DNA of 64,000 nt from JAGOEY01 sp017997515 (lineage in GTDB: Bacteria > Pseudomonadota > Gammaproteobacteria > Burkholderiales > Burkholderiaceae_C): NCBI GenBank assembly GCA_026314275.1, contig CP111109.1:2728001-2792000 (forward strand). The letters are read 5' to 3'. The position numbers were made by a program, and so were the translations under genes. Positions 16,434 through 23,747 of the stretch are shown here, in pieces. The notes beneath the pieces were generated by a model. That model was given only the letters and a program-made list of their open reading frames with translations. It did no database searches and was not told the DNA's origin. Numbering within the stretch: position 1 is the first letter of the stretch; every line of letters begins with the position of its first letter.

Positions 16434-17054
16434 TTAAGAAATGTGGAGTGACTTGAAGGTGTCTGCCCGGGAGCGCCGCTGGGCTGCAAACTTGAGCCGC
16501 TGGGCATGGACAATGGCTTTCAGATCGAAAAGCGCACGTTCAAACAATTCGTTGATTATAACGAAGTCGAATAAATGGGCTTGTGCCATCTCTGGGGCCG
16601 CGTTTTTGAGCCGCAGTTCAATGATTTCGGGCGCATCCTCGCCACGCCGCTCCAAGCGGGAGCGCAGTTCTTCCCAGCTGGGCGGCAGGATAAAGATCAA
16701 AACGGCATTCGAGAACGCCTTCTTGATCTGGATGGCACCTTGGAAGTCAATTTCCAGGATCACATCCGCACCCGTGGCAACGCGGTCTTCAATGGCTTTT
16801 TTGGATGTGCCATACCGTTGCCCGTGAACGTGGGCCCATTCCACAAAAGCTTCCGCTTCGACCATCGCGTCAAACTCTGGCGGCGAGACAAAAAAGTACT
16901 CGCGGCCATGTTTTTCCTGGCCACGGGGCGGGCGTGTGGTGTGGGAGACAGAGGGGTGCACATGCGAATCGAGTTCTCGCAGGGCTTTGACAAGGCTCGA
17001 TTTGCCCGCACCACTGGGGGCGGCCACAACGAACAGGTTTCCGGGGTAATCCAT
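16434..17054 (-). CDS. gmk: Guanylate kinase
   Basis: 206 residues. It phosphorylates GMP to GDP with ATP, an essential step of nucleotide synthesis. The P-loop APSGAGKSSL is at residues 12-21, the GMP-binding segment SVSHTTRPPRGQEKHGREYFFV at about 35-56, IDFQGAIQIK near 103, and the lid with RLERRGEDAPEII near 131-143. Length and order match the family. rpoZ starts 20 nt after its stop on the same strand, so the two are probably cotranscribed. Confidence 0.96.
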   Translation of the reverse strand: MDYPGNLFVVAAPSGAGKSSLVKALRELDSHVHPSVSHTTRPPRGQEKHGREYFFVSPPEFDAMVEAEAFVEWAHVHGQRYGTSKKAIEDRVATGADVILEIDFQGAIQIKKAFSNAVLIFILPPSWEELRSRLERRGEDAPEIIELRLKNAAPEMAQAHLFDFVIINELFERALFDLKAIVHAQRLKFAAQRRSRADTFKSLHIS

Positions 17055-17099
17055 GGGAATCAGGACAAAACGGTCAAAAGGGCGTGAATGGTACGCGGA

Positions 17100-18017
17100 T
17101 CACTCGATATTTTGCACCTGCTCACGCAGCTGCTCGATCAGCACCTTCATGTCAACCGAGATGCGGGTCAGCTCCAGGGCGGCTGATTTGGCCCCCATCG
17201 TGTTGGCTTCACGGTGCAGTTCCTGGATCAGGAAATCCAAGCGTTTGCCGATTTCGCCGCCTTTGGCTGTCAGACGCTCGATCTCATCGAGGTGGGAGTT
17301 CAGTCGCGTCAGTTCTTCGGCCACGTCGATACGGATGGCAAACGCCGTGGCCTCGGTCAGTGCACGGTCCTGTGCTGCTTCGGGCAGGGTGGTGCCTTCG
17401 CCCAAAGCCAGGGCTTCTTTCCAGCGCTCCAGAAAACGTTGGCGCTGTTGCTCCACCAGCTGGGGCACCAGCGGCAGCGCCTGGCCGGCCAGAATCCGCA
17501 ACTGCACCACACGGTCGACCAGCATTGCGGCCAGCCGAGTGCCCTCACGTTGCCGGGCTGACAACAGGTCTTTTACCGCTTTTTCGGCGGCAGGCATGAT
17601 GAATTGGCTCCAGTCCACCGCAGGGCCCTGGTCGGATGCGCCCAGGCTAATCACTTCGGCCACGCTCAGTGGCACGGCAGACGGCAACCATGCGCGCACG
17701 GAGTCCTGTACCGAGTTGAGTTTTTGCAGCAACTGGGGCGACAAGTCAGGCACCGCACTGCTGTCGTGGCCTTCGATGGTGGCCCGCACTTCCACTTTGC
17801 CGCGTTTGAGCTTGCCGACCAGCAGTTCACGCAGCGGCGGCTCGAACTGGCGCAGCTCGTCTGGCAGGCGGAAAGAGAGGTCCAGAAAACGGCTGTTGAC
17901 CGAACGGATCTCCAGACCCAGACGGCGCGCGGAGCGGCTTCCGTGCTCATTTTCGGTGCTGGTGTTTGCCGCACTTTGTTGGGTGCTGGCATACCCGGTC
18001 ATACTGTAAACTGGCAT
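17100..18017 (-). CDS. yicC: YicC-family endoribonuclease
   Basis: 305 residues from ATG 18017 (MPVYSMTGYAS), the family's standard start; the frame extends 7 codons further. YicC proteins are RNA-degrading or RNA-binding factors that in E. coli act on small RNAs. Family features seen are SMTGYA, EIRSVNSRFLDLSFRLP, GKVEVRATIE, and the C-terminal GKRLDFLIQELHREANTMGAKS with ELTRISVDMKVLIEQLREQVQNIE. A roughly 20-residue Ser/Thr-rich insertion (NTSTENEHGSRSARR) follows the N-terminal motif. It lies 45 nt upstream of gmk on the same strand. Confidence 0.92.
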   Translation of the reverse strand: MPVYSMTGYASTQQSAANTSTENEHGSRSARRLGLEIRSVNSRFLDLSFRLPDELRQFEPPLRELLVGKLKRGKVEVRATIEGHDSSAVPDLSPQLLQKLNSVQDSVRAWLPSAVPLSVAEVISLGASDQGPAVDWSQFIMPAAEKAVKDLLSARQREGTRLAAMLVDRVVQLRILAGQALPLVPQLVEQQRQRFLERWKEALALGEGTTLPEAAQDRALTEATAFAIRIDVAEELTRLNSHLDEIERLTAKGGEIGKRLDFLIQELHREANTMGAKSAALELTRISVDMKVLIEQLREQVQNIE

Positions 18018-18091
18018 CGGATGTGTTGAGCGTTGCAATAGGCCCGAGAATAACTGGGTTCTGCTACACCCTGGAATCTCCCTCCAAATTT

Positions 18092-19099
18092 ATGTCCAAA
18101 ATCAAACCGGCTCCACTGCCACCCGACACCGCAATTGGTGGCTACCGGGTTGTACGTCGGTTGTCGTCCGGTGGTTTTGGCGTGGTCTACCTGGCGTTGG
18201 ACATGGAAGGCCAGCAGGTCGCCGTCAAGGAATACCTGCCTTCGTCTTTGGCTACGCGTGCGCCGGGCGAATTGCTGCCGGTGGTGGCCCCTGAAAAGCT
18301 GTCTTTGTACCGGCTCGGCCTCAAGAGTTTTTTTGAAGAAGGGCGCTCGCTGGCCCAAATCTCACACCCCTCGGTGGTGAGTGTGCTGAATTTCTTCCGC
18401 GAGAACGAAACCGTCTACATGGTGATGAACTTCCTAGACGGGGCAACCCTGCAGGACTTCATCATCACCGCGCGTGAACTCAAGAAACAAAAGGTGTTTC
18501 GCGAGTCCACCATCCGGTCGCTTTTCGACGAAGTGCTGCGGGGCCTGCGCATCGTGCACCAGCACAAGATGCTGCACCTGGACATCAAGCCCGCCAACAT
18601 TTTTATCACCGACGACAACCGCGCAGTGATGATCGACTTTGGCGCCGCACGCGAGGTGTTGTCCAAAGAGGGCAACTTCATCCGCCCGATGTACACCCCC
18701 GGTTTTGCGGCGCCCGAAATGTACCGGCGTGACGCCACCATGGGGCCCTGGACCGATATTTATGCGATTGGTGCGTGCCTGTATGCGTCCATGCAGGGTT
18801 ACCCGCCCAACGACGCGCCCCAGCGGCTGGAAAAAGACCGCCTGTCCCTGGCCTTGTCGCGTTTGCGTGGGGTCTATTCGGACAACCTGATCGAGGTGGT
18901 CGAGTGGTGTATGGCGCTGGACCCTTTGTCCCGCCCGCAGTCGGTGTTTGCACTGCAAAAAGAGCTGAGCCGCGAAGGCGAGCGGCGCTACACCAAGCTG
19001 TCAGTGGGTGAAAAAGTTCGCCTGCAGTTCGACACCATGGTGTCGGATGCCAAAAAAAATGTGCAGCAGGCCACCGGCATGGGGGCCAAGCCGAAATGA
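18092..19099 (+). CDS. Hanks-type serine/threonine protein kinase
   Basis: 335 residues from ATG 18092. A soluble kinase without membrane segment. P-loop LSSGGFGVVYL at residues 25-34, catalytic Lys46 (VAVKEYLP), HLDIKPANI with Asp164, DFG at 182-184 and FAAPEMY as the APE motif are all intact. The C-terminus (about 310-335) is a short basic tail without a sensor domain. The partner PP2C phosphatase starts inside its stop (ATGA), so the pair is coupled as a kinase-phosphatase switch. Substrates are unknown; it is divergent from yicC. Confidence 0.93.
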   Translation: MSKIKPAPLPPDTAIGGYRVVRRLSSGGFGVVYLALDMEGQQVAVKEYLPSSLATRAPGELLPVVAPEKLSLYRLGLKSFFEEGRSLAQISHPSVVSVLNFFRENETVYMVMNFLDGATLQDFIITARELKKQKVFRESTIRSLFDEVLRGLRIVHQHKMLHLDIKPANIFITDDNRAVMIDFGAAREVLSKEGNFIRPMYTPGFAAPEMYRRDATMGPWTDIYAIGACLYASMQGYPPNDAPQRLEKDRLSLALSRLRGVYSDNLIEVVEWCMALDPLSRPQSVFALQKELSREGERRYTKLSVGEKVRLQFDTMVSDAKKNVQQATGMGAKPK

Positions 19100-19998
19100 A
19101 ATTTTCTGTCTTCCAGGTCAGTCGGCGTGGCGGACGTGCGCGCAACGAAGACCGCATGGGGTATTGCTACACCCGCGAGGCTGGTCTGTTTTTGCTGGCC
19201 GACGGCATGGGTGGGCACCCCGAGGGCGAAGTGGCCGCACAAATGGCCTTGCAGACTGTGTCTGCCCTGTTCCAACGCCAGGCGCGGCCGGTGCTGAAGG
19301 GTGTGGCCGACTTCCTGGCCACCTCGCTGCTGGCCGCACACCACCAGATCATCCGGTACGCCAGCGACCGGGGCATGCTCGACACGCCCCGCACCACCTT
19401 TGTCGCGGCCGTGTTGCAGGGTAATACCGCCACCTGGATCCACTGCGGAGACTCCCGCCTGTACCTGGTGCGTGATGGCTCTTTGGTGACCCGCACACGC
19501 GACCATTCCTTTGTGGAACACCGTGATTTGGCGGTGTCCGGCATCGACAAGACCAACCGCAACGTGTTGTTCACCTGCCTGGGGTCGCCATCGCGCCCGG
19601 TTTTTGACATCACCGGGCCCATGGTGCTGCAGCAGGGTGACAAGATGTTGCTGTGCTCTGACGGACTGTGGGGCAGCCTGAACGACGCCGACATCGTGTA
19701 CCAGCTGGGCCAGCGTGGTGTGGCCGAGGCGGTGCCCGAACTGGTGGAAAGCGCTCTGCGCCGCGCGGGTGACAGCAGCGACAACGTGACCGTGATGGCG
19801 CTGGAGTGGGAAACCCCCGACGCCTTCGAGTCCACCCGCGGCATCTCGACCGACAGCATCAGCGACGGTGTTTTTGCATCCACCATCCAGTCGGCCGTGC
19901 TGGACGGGGTGGGCGACGATCTGGATGACGCCGCCATCGAGCGCTCCATTGCTGAAATCAACGAAGCGATCCGGCGCTCCGCCGCCCGCAAGCAATAA
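19096..19998 (+). CDS. PP2C-family protein phosphatase
   Basis: 300 residues, coupled to the kinase by a 4-base overlap. The metal-dependent PP2C motifs are in order: RNEDRMGY near 15, ADGMGGHPEGE near 37, WIHCGDSRLYLV near 116, LLCSDGLWGSL near 193 and DNVTVMALE near 240. All acidic metal ligands are present. It probably reverses the neighbouring kinase. About 55 residues after the catalytic domain (acidic, DGVGDDLDDAAIERSI) form an unusual C-terminal helix of unknown use. Confidence 0.93.
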   Translation: MKFSVFQVSRRGGRARNEDRMGYCYTREAGLFLLADGMGGHPEGEVAAQMALQTVSALFQRQARPVLKGVADFLATSLLAAHHQIIRYASDRGMLDTPRTTFVAAVLQGNTATWIHCGDSRLYLVRDGSLVTRTRDHSFVEHRDLAVSGIDKTNRNVLFTCLGSPSRPVFDITGPMVLQQGDKMLLCSDGLWGSLNDADIVYQLGQRGVAEAVPELVESALRRAGDSSDNVTVMALEWETPDAFESTRGISTDSISDGVFASTIQSAVLDGVGDDLDDAAIERSIAEINEAIRRSAARKQ

Positions 19999-20075
19999 GC
20001 TCCCCATCGCTGGCGCGGGGTGGGCACCACGGTGCCACCTGCGCCTTATTTCCGTTTTACCCATTGAGTTTGAAC

Positions 20076-20804
20076 ATGCCTGAATTTGCACGCAGCGGCC
20101 AACGCGCCGCCAACCAGTTGCGCCCCGTGCGTATCACCCGTGGCTACACCATCCACGCCGAAGGCTCTGTGCTGATCGAGTTTGGCAACACCAAGGTGCT
20201 GTGTACGGCGTCGGTGGAAGACAAAGTGCCGCCGCACAAAAAGGGCAGCGGCGAAGGCTGGGTTACCGCCGAATACGGCATGCTGCCGCGCGCCACCCAC
20301 ACCCGCAGCAGCCGCGAAGCCGCCAAGGGCAAACAAACCGGCCGCACGCAAGAAATCCAGCGCCTCATCGGCCGCTCCATGCGCGCCGTGTTCGACCTGA
20401 AGAAACTCGGCGAACGCACCATTCACCTCGACTGCGACGTGTTGCAGGCCGACGGTGGCACCCGCACCGCCGCCATCACCGGTGCATTCGTTGCGGCGCA
20501 AGACGCGGTGAATACCTTGCTGGCGTCCGGCAAGCTCACGGAGTCCCCGGTTACTGGCCAGGTCGCCGCCGTGTCGGTGGGCATCGTGCAGGGCTCCCCT
20601 CTGCTCGACCTGGAGTACACCGAAGACTCCACCTGCGACACCGACATGAACGTGGTGATGACCGGTGTCGGCCACTTCATTGAGATCCAGGGCACTGCCG
20701 AAGGCGCAGCATTCAGCCGCGCCGAGATGGACAGCCTGCTGTCGCTGGCCGAAAAAGGCATCACCGAGCTGATCGCCCAGCAACTGCAATCACTCTCAAA
20801 ATAA
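20076..20804 (+). CDS. rph: Ribonuclease PH
   Basis: 242 residues from ATG 20076 (MPEFARSGQR); an in-frame ATG at 20064 is also possible. RNase PH trims tRNA 3' ends by phosphorolysis. Family signatures: RPVRITRGYTIHAEGSVLIEFGNTKVLCTA, GEGWVTAEYGMLPRAT, RTQEIQRLIGRSMRAV, TIHLDCDVLQADGGTRTAAITGA and VDLEY-type region LLDLEYTEDSTCDTDMNVVMT. Intact and of normal length. rdgB follows after 46 nt containing a dispersed repeat, the common rph-rdgB-hemW order. Confidence 0.97.
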   Translation: MPEFARSGQRAANQLRPVRITRGYTIHAEGSVLIEFGNTKVLCTASVEDKVPPHKKGSGEGWVTAEYGMLPRATHTRSSREAAKGKQTGRTQEIQRLIGRSMRAVFDLKKLGERTIHLDCDVLQADGGTRTAAITGAFVAAQDAVNTLLASGKLTESPVTGQVAAVSVGIVQGSPLLDLEYTEDSTCDTDMNVVMTGVGHFIEIQGTAEGAAFSRAEMDSLLSLAEKGITELIAQQLQSLSK

Positions 20805-20846
20805 TAGCTGTCTACGCCCGTCCAATGGGCGCTAGAGCACGATTTG
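20796..20846 (+). repeat. Dispersed palindromic repeat
   Basis: AAATAATAGCTGT, then ACGCCCGTCCAATGGGCG and CTAGAGCACGATTT. CGCCC/GGGCG form the stem. The same organisation recurs at 62682-62733 and, more diverged, at 28250-28305, 46111-46170 and 54026-54087. Confidence 0.7.
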
Positions 20847-20850
20847 ACCC

Positions 20851-21453
20851 ATGAAACTGGTATTGGCATCCAACAACAAAGGCAAACTGGCCGAGCTGCA
20901 GGCGATGTTTGCGCCGCTGGCTGTGACGCTGGTGCAGCAGTCCGCGCTGGACATCCCCGAGGCCGACGAGCCCTTCCACACCTTTGTCGAAAACGCCCTG
21001 GCCAAAGCCCGCCACGCCGCCCAGCACAGCGGCCTGCCCGCGCTGGCCGACGACGCGGGTTTGTGTGTGGACGCATTCGGTGGATTGCCCGGCGTACAAA
21101 CCGCCTTTTATGGCACGCAGTTTGGCTATGACAAAGGCGACGTGGGCAACGTGCGTGCGTTGCTGGAGCAACTCGACGGCGTGGCCAACCGCCGCGCTGC
21201 GCTGGTTAGCACGCTGGTAGCCGTGCGCTCGCCGCAAGACCCCGAGCCATTGATCGCCGTGGGCCGTGTGGTTGGTGAAATCGCCCGCCAGCCGATGGGC
21301 AGCAACGGCTTTGGTTTCGATCCGGTGATGTTTATTCCTGAATTTGGCAAGACATTCGCCGAGTTGCCCGTTGAAGTCAAAAACGCCCACAGCCATCGGG
21401 GGCGTGCTGCGCAGCAAATGCTAGCGTTGATGCGTGAGCGATGGCTGGGATGA
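20851..21453 (+). CDS. rdgB: XTP/dITP diphosphatase (RdgB/HAM1)
   Basis: 200 residues. It hydrolyses dITP, ITP and XTP to keep deaminated purines out of nucleic acids. Family motifs: start KLVLASNNKGKLAEL, SALDIPEADEPFHTFVENALAKARHAAQ, LPALADDAGLCVDAFGG, GSNGFGFDPVMFIPEFGKTFAEL and the C-terminal NAHSHRGRA. All key substrate and Mg-binding residues are present. It lies between rph and hemW. Confidence 0.97.
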   Translation: MKLVLASNNKGKLAELQAMFAPLAVTLVQQSALDIPEADEPFHTFVENALAKARHAAQHSGLPALADDAGLCVDAFGGLPGVQTAFYGTQFGYDKGDVGNVRALLEQLDGVANRRAALVSTLVAVRSPQDPEPLIAVGRVVGEIARQPMGSNGFGFDPVMFIPEFGKTFAELPVEVKNAHSHRGRAAQQMLALMRERWLG

Positions 21454-21513
21454 AATGGGTTCGAGGCAGCCTGGGCGCGCTGGGGCGGGATCACATCGCC
21501 GGCGCGCTCTGCT

Positions 21514-21694
21514 CCGCGAATGTCCCCCGGCCTGCGGCCTCCTCCTTTATTTCGCTGCGCAGAGCACACCATCGACGTGATCTGGTCAGGTGGTGCTTGA
21601 TAGTCGATCACGGCACAGCCTGCCCCGTGCCGAGGGCACCGGGTAGCCTCCGCAACGAAATAAAGGAGGAGGCGAAGCCGGGGGACATTCGTGG
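21514..21694. repeat. Large imperfect palindrome between rdgB and hemW
   Basis: This is the 298-nt gap 21454-21751. The left arm (21516-21559) contains GCGAATGTCCCCCGG, then CCTCCTCCTTTATTTCG. The right arm (21651-21692) holds the reverse complement CGAAATAAAGGAGGAGG, then CCGGGGGACATTCG. A further inverted pair, CACCGGGTAGCC and GGCTACCCGGTG, surrounds the right arm (about 21637-21710). No gene is supported here. The size and nested symmetry suggest a non-autonomous repeat element or a large transcript-end hairpin. Confidence 0.75.
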
Positions 21695-21751
21695 AGGGGG
21701 CTACCCGGTGTTCTCGGCGCGCGCCACCGCTCTTCACCTTGAATTTCAAAC

Positions 21752-22954
21752 ATGAACGATATCCAACACTACATGCGCCCCGGCACGCTGCAGCTGGCGG
21801 CGTTGCCGCCGCTGTCGCTGTACATCCACCTGCCGTGGTGCCTGCGCAAATGCCCGTACTGCGACTTCAACTCCCACGAATTACGGCCTGCCGACAGCGT
21901 GGCTGGTGAGTTGCCCGAGCAGCGTTACATCAACGCCCTGATGGCCGACCTGGAGGCCGCCGTGCCGCTGGTGTGGGGGCGCACGGTGCACAGCATCTTT
22001 ATTGGCGGCGGCACACCCAGCCTGTTTTCACCCCAGGCGATTGACCAGCTGCTGAGTGGCGTGCGCGCCCGGCTGCGGCTGGAGTCGGACTGTGAAATCA
22101 CACTCGAAGCCAACCCCGGCACCTTCGAGAAAGACCGCTTTCGCGCCTTCCGCAGCGCGGGTGTCACGCGTTTGTCCATCGGTGTGCAAAGCTTCAACGA
22201 TGCCCACCTGAAGACCCTGGGCCGCGTGCACAACGGTGCCCAGGCCATTGCCGCGGTGGAAGAGGCCGCCCAGGCGTTTGACGCCTTCAACCTCGACATC
22301 ATGTATGCGTTGCCAGGGCAAACGCTATCGAATATGGAGCAGGACATGCAGACGGCTATTGCGCTGCAGCCGCCTCACATCTCGATTTACCACCTGACAA
22401 TCGAGCCCAACACGTACTTTTCCAAGTTCCCGCCCGCCATTCCCGAAGACGACATCGCCTACGAAATGCTGGACCGCATCACCGAGATGACCACGGCGGC
22501 GGGCATGGCGCGTTATGAAATCTCGGCCTACGCCAAACCGGGCCACGGCTGTTTTCACAACACCAACTACTGGCAGTTTGGCGACTATCTCGGCATTGGT
22601 GCCGGAGCCCACAGCAAACTCAGCTTCCCCCACCGCGTGGTGCGCCAGGTGCGCTGGCGCGAGCCCAAGCTGTACATGGACAACGCGCTGGCTGGCAACG
22701 CCTTGTCGCAGGACGAAGACGTGAAACGCGCCGACCTGCCGTTTGAGTACATGCTCAACGCACTGCGGCTGCGCGACGGCTTTTTGCTGCAGGACTTTGT
22801 CGCCCGCACCGGCTTGCCGCTCACCAGCATCGAGCCGGGTCTGCAGCAGGCTGAAGAAAAAGGCCTGATCACCCGTGACATGGTGCGGGTGCGTCCCACC
22901 GAACGTGGCTTCGACTTTCTCAGTGACCTGCAAGGGCTGTTTTTGGCGGGTTAG
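21752..22954 (+). CDS. hemW: Radical SAM heme chaperone HemW
   Basis: 400 residues. HemW binds heme and a [4Fe-4S] cluster and delivers heme to target proteins; older annotation called it coproporphyrinogen oxidase. The radical SAM motif CLRKCPYC gives Cys30, Cys34 and Cys37, followed by FIGGGTPSLFS, LEANPGTFEKDRFRAFRSAGVTRLSIGVQSF and NLDIMYALPGQT. The HNTNYWQFGDYLGIGAGAHSK region marks HemW rather than HemN. Normal length. Its stop overlaps the tRNA-Ser -10 (TAGAAT 22952-22957). Confidence 0.96.
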   Translation: MNDIQHYMRPGTLQLAALPPLSLYIHLPWCLRKCPYCDFNSHELRPADSVAGELPEQRYINALMADLEAAVPLVWGRTVHSIFIGGGTPSLFSPQAIDQLLSGVRARLRLESDCEITLEANPGTFEKDRFRAFRSAGVTRLSIGVQSFNDAHLKTLGRVHNGAQAIAAVEEAAQAFDAFNLDIMYALPGQTLSNMEQDMQTAIALQPPHISIYHLTIEPNTYFSKFPPAIPEDDIAYEMLDRITEMTTAAGMARYEISAYAKPGHGCFHNTNYWQFGDYLGIGAGAHSKLSFPHRVVRQVRWREPKLYMDNALAGNALSQDEDVKRADLPFEYMLNALRLRDGFLLQDFVARTGLPLTSIEPGLQQAEEKGLITRDMVRVRPTERGFDFLSDLQGLFLAG

Positions 22955-22966
22955 AATTCAAGGCTC

Positions 22967-23054
22967 GGAAGCGTGGCAGAGTGGTCGATTGCACCGGTCT
23001 TGAAAACCGGCAACCCGCAAGGGTTCGTGAGTTCGAATCTCACCGCTTCCGCCA
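22967..23054 (+). tRNA. tRNA-Ser(UGA)
   Basis: An 88-nt class II tRNA with acceptor GGAAGCG/CGCTTCC, anticodon loop CTTGAAA (anticodon TGA), a long variable arm (CAACCCGCAAGGGTT), T loop TTCGAAT, discriminator G and encoded CCA. A -10 like TAGAAT lies 10 nt upstream at the end of hemW. Confidence 0.97.
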
Positions 23055-23161
23055 GATTCACACAACCTTCCCCACTGCGGGAGGGCCTCTTGTTTGGCAA
23101 CCACTTCGCCCACCCCTGGTCTTTGCGCCGTGGGGTATTGCCTGTGTACTCCGCCCACTCC

Positions 23162-23722
23162 ATGCCCCACACCCCAGTGCCCCAGCGTCCATTCACCGTC
23201 CGCTCCTGGTGGGCCGGGCTGCTGGCGGTTTGCACGCTGTTGCTGATGGTGGCTTGCTCATCGACCAAAACGCCCACTGCAACACCCCAGGCGGCCAAGC
23301 CCAAAACGCCTGCATCCGCCCCGTCTGCGCGGGCACCCGCACCTAAAGCGGCTGCGCCTGCTGCGATCCGTCTTTTGCGGCCTGCAGCGGGCCCGGTGGT
23401 GGACAGGTTTGATGGCAGCCGCAACAAGGGCATCGACATTGGTGGCAAAGCCGGCGATGCGATTCTGGCGGCCGAGGCCGGGTTGGTGGTGTATGCCGGG
23501 ACGGGGTTGCGGGGTTACGGCAACCTGCTCATCGTCAAACACAACGATACCTTGCTGACGGCCTATGCCCACAACCGCAAGTTGCTGGTGAAGGACGGGG
23601 ACGCCGTGCGCAAAGGGCAGAAGATTGCCGAAATGGGCAGCTCCGACGCCGACCGTGTGAAGCTGCATTTTGAAGTGCGCCGCAATGGCAATGCGGTGGA
23701 CCCGGCCCCCTACATCGAATAG
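23162..23722 (+). CDS. NlpD-like M23 lipoprotein (amidase activator type)
   Basis: 186 residues from ATG 23162; the frame runs back into the tRNA but no start there is sensible. A signal peptide ends in a lipobox-like LMVACSS, then an Ala/Pro/Lys-rich linker, then an M23 domain: NKGIDIGGKAGDAILAAEAG, VVYAGTGLRGYGNLLIVKHND, LTAYAHNRKLLVKDGD, LHFEVRRNGNAVDP. The first zinc-site His is Asn-Lys-Gly as in NlpD/EnvC, so it is probably a catalytically dead activator of AmiA/B/C amidases in septal peptidoglycan splitting. Unlike NlpD it lacks a LysM domain. Confidence 0.8.
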   Translation: MPHTPVPQRPFTVRSWWAGLLAVCTLLLMVACSSTKTPTATPQAAKPKTPASAPSARAPAPKAAAPAAIRLLRPAAGPVVDRFDGSRNKGIDIGGKAGDAILAAEAGLVVYAGTGLRGYGNLLIVKHNDTLLTAYAHNRKLLVKDGDAVRKGQKIAEMGSSDADRVKLHFEVRRNGNAVDPAPYIE

Positions 23723-23747
23723 TGGGCCGAGAAGTGGTGGTGCCAGT

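Noticed and set aside
21441..21755. 104-residue frame between rdgB and hemW
   Set aside because: It is formed by the arms of the large palindrome and has no ribosome site.
22973..23161. N-terminal extension of the NlpD-like protein starting in tRNA-Ser
   Set aside because: The codons lie in the tRNA gene; the signal peptide begins at 23162.
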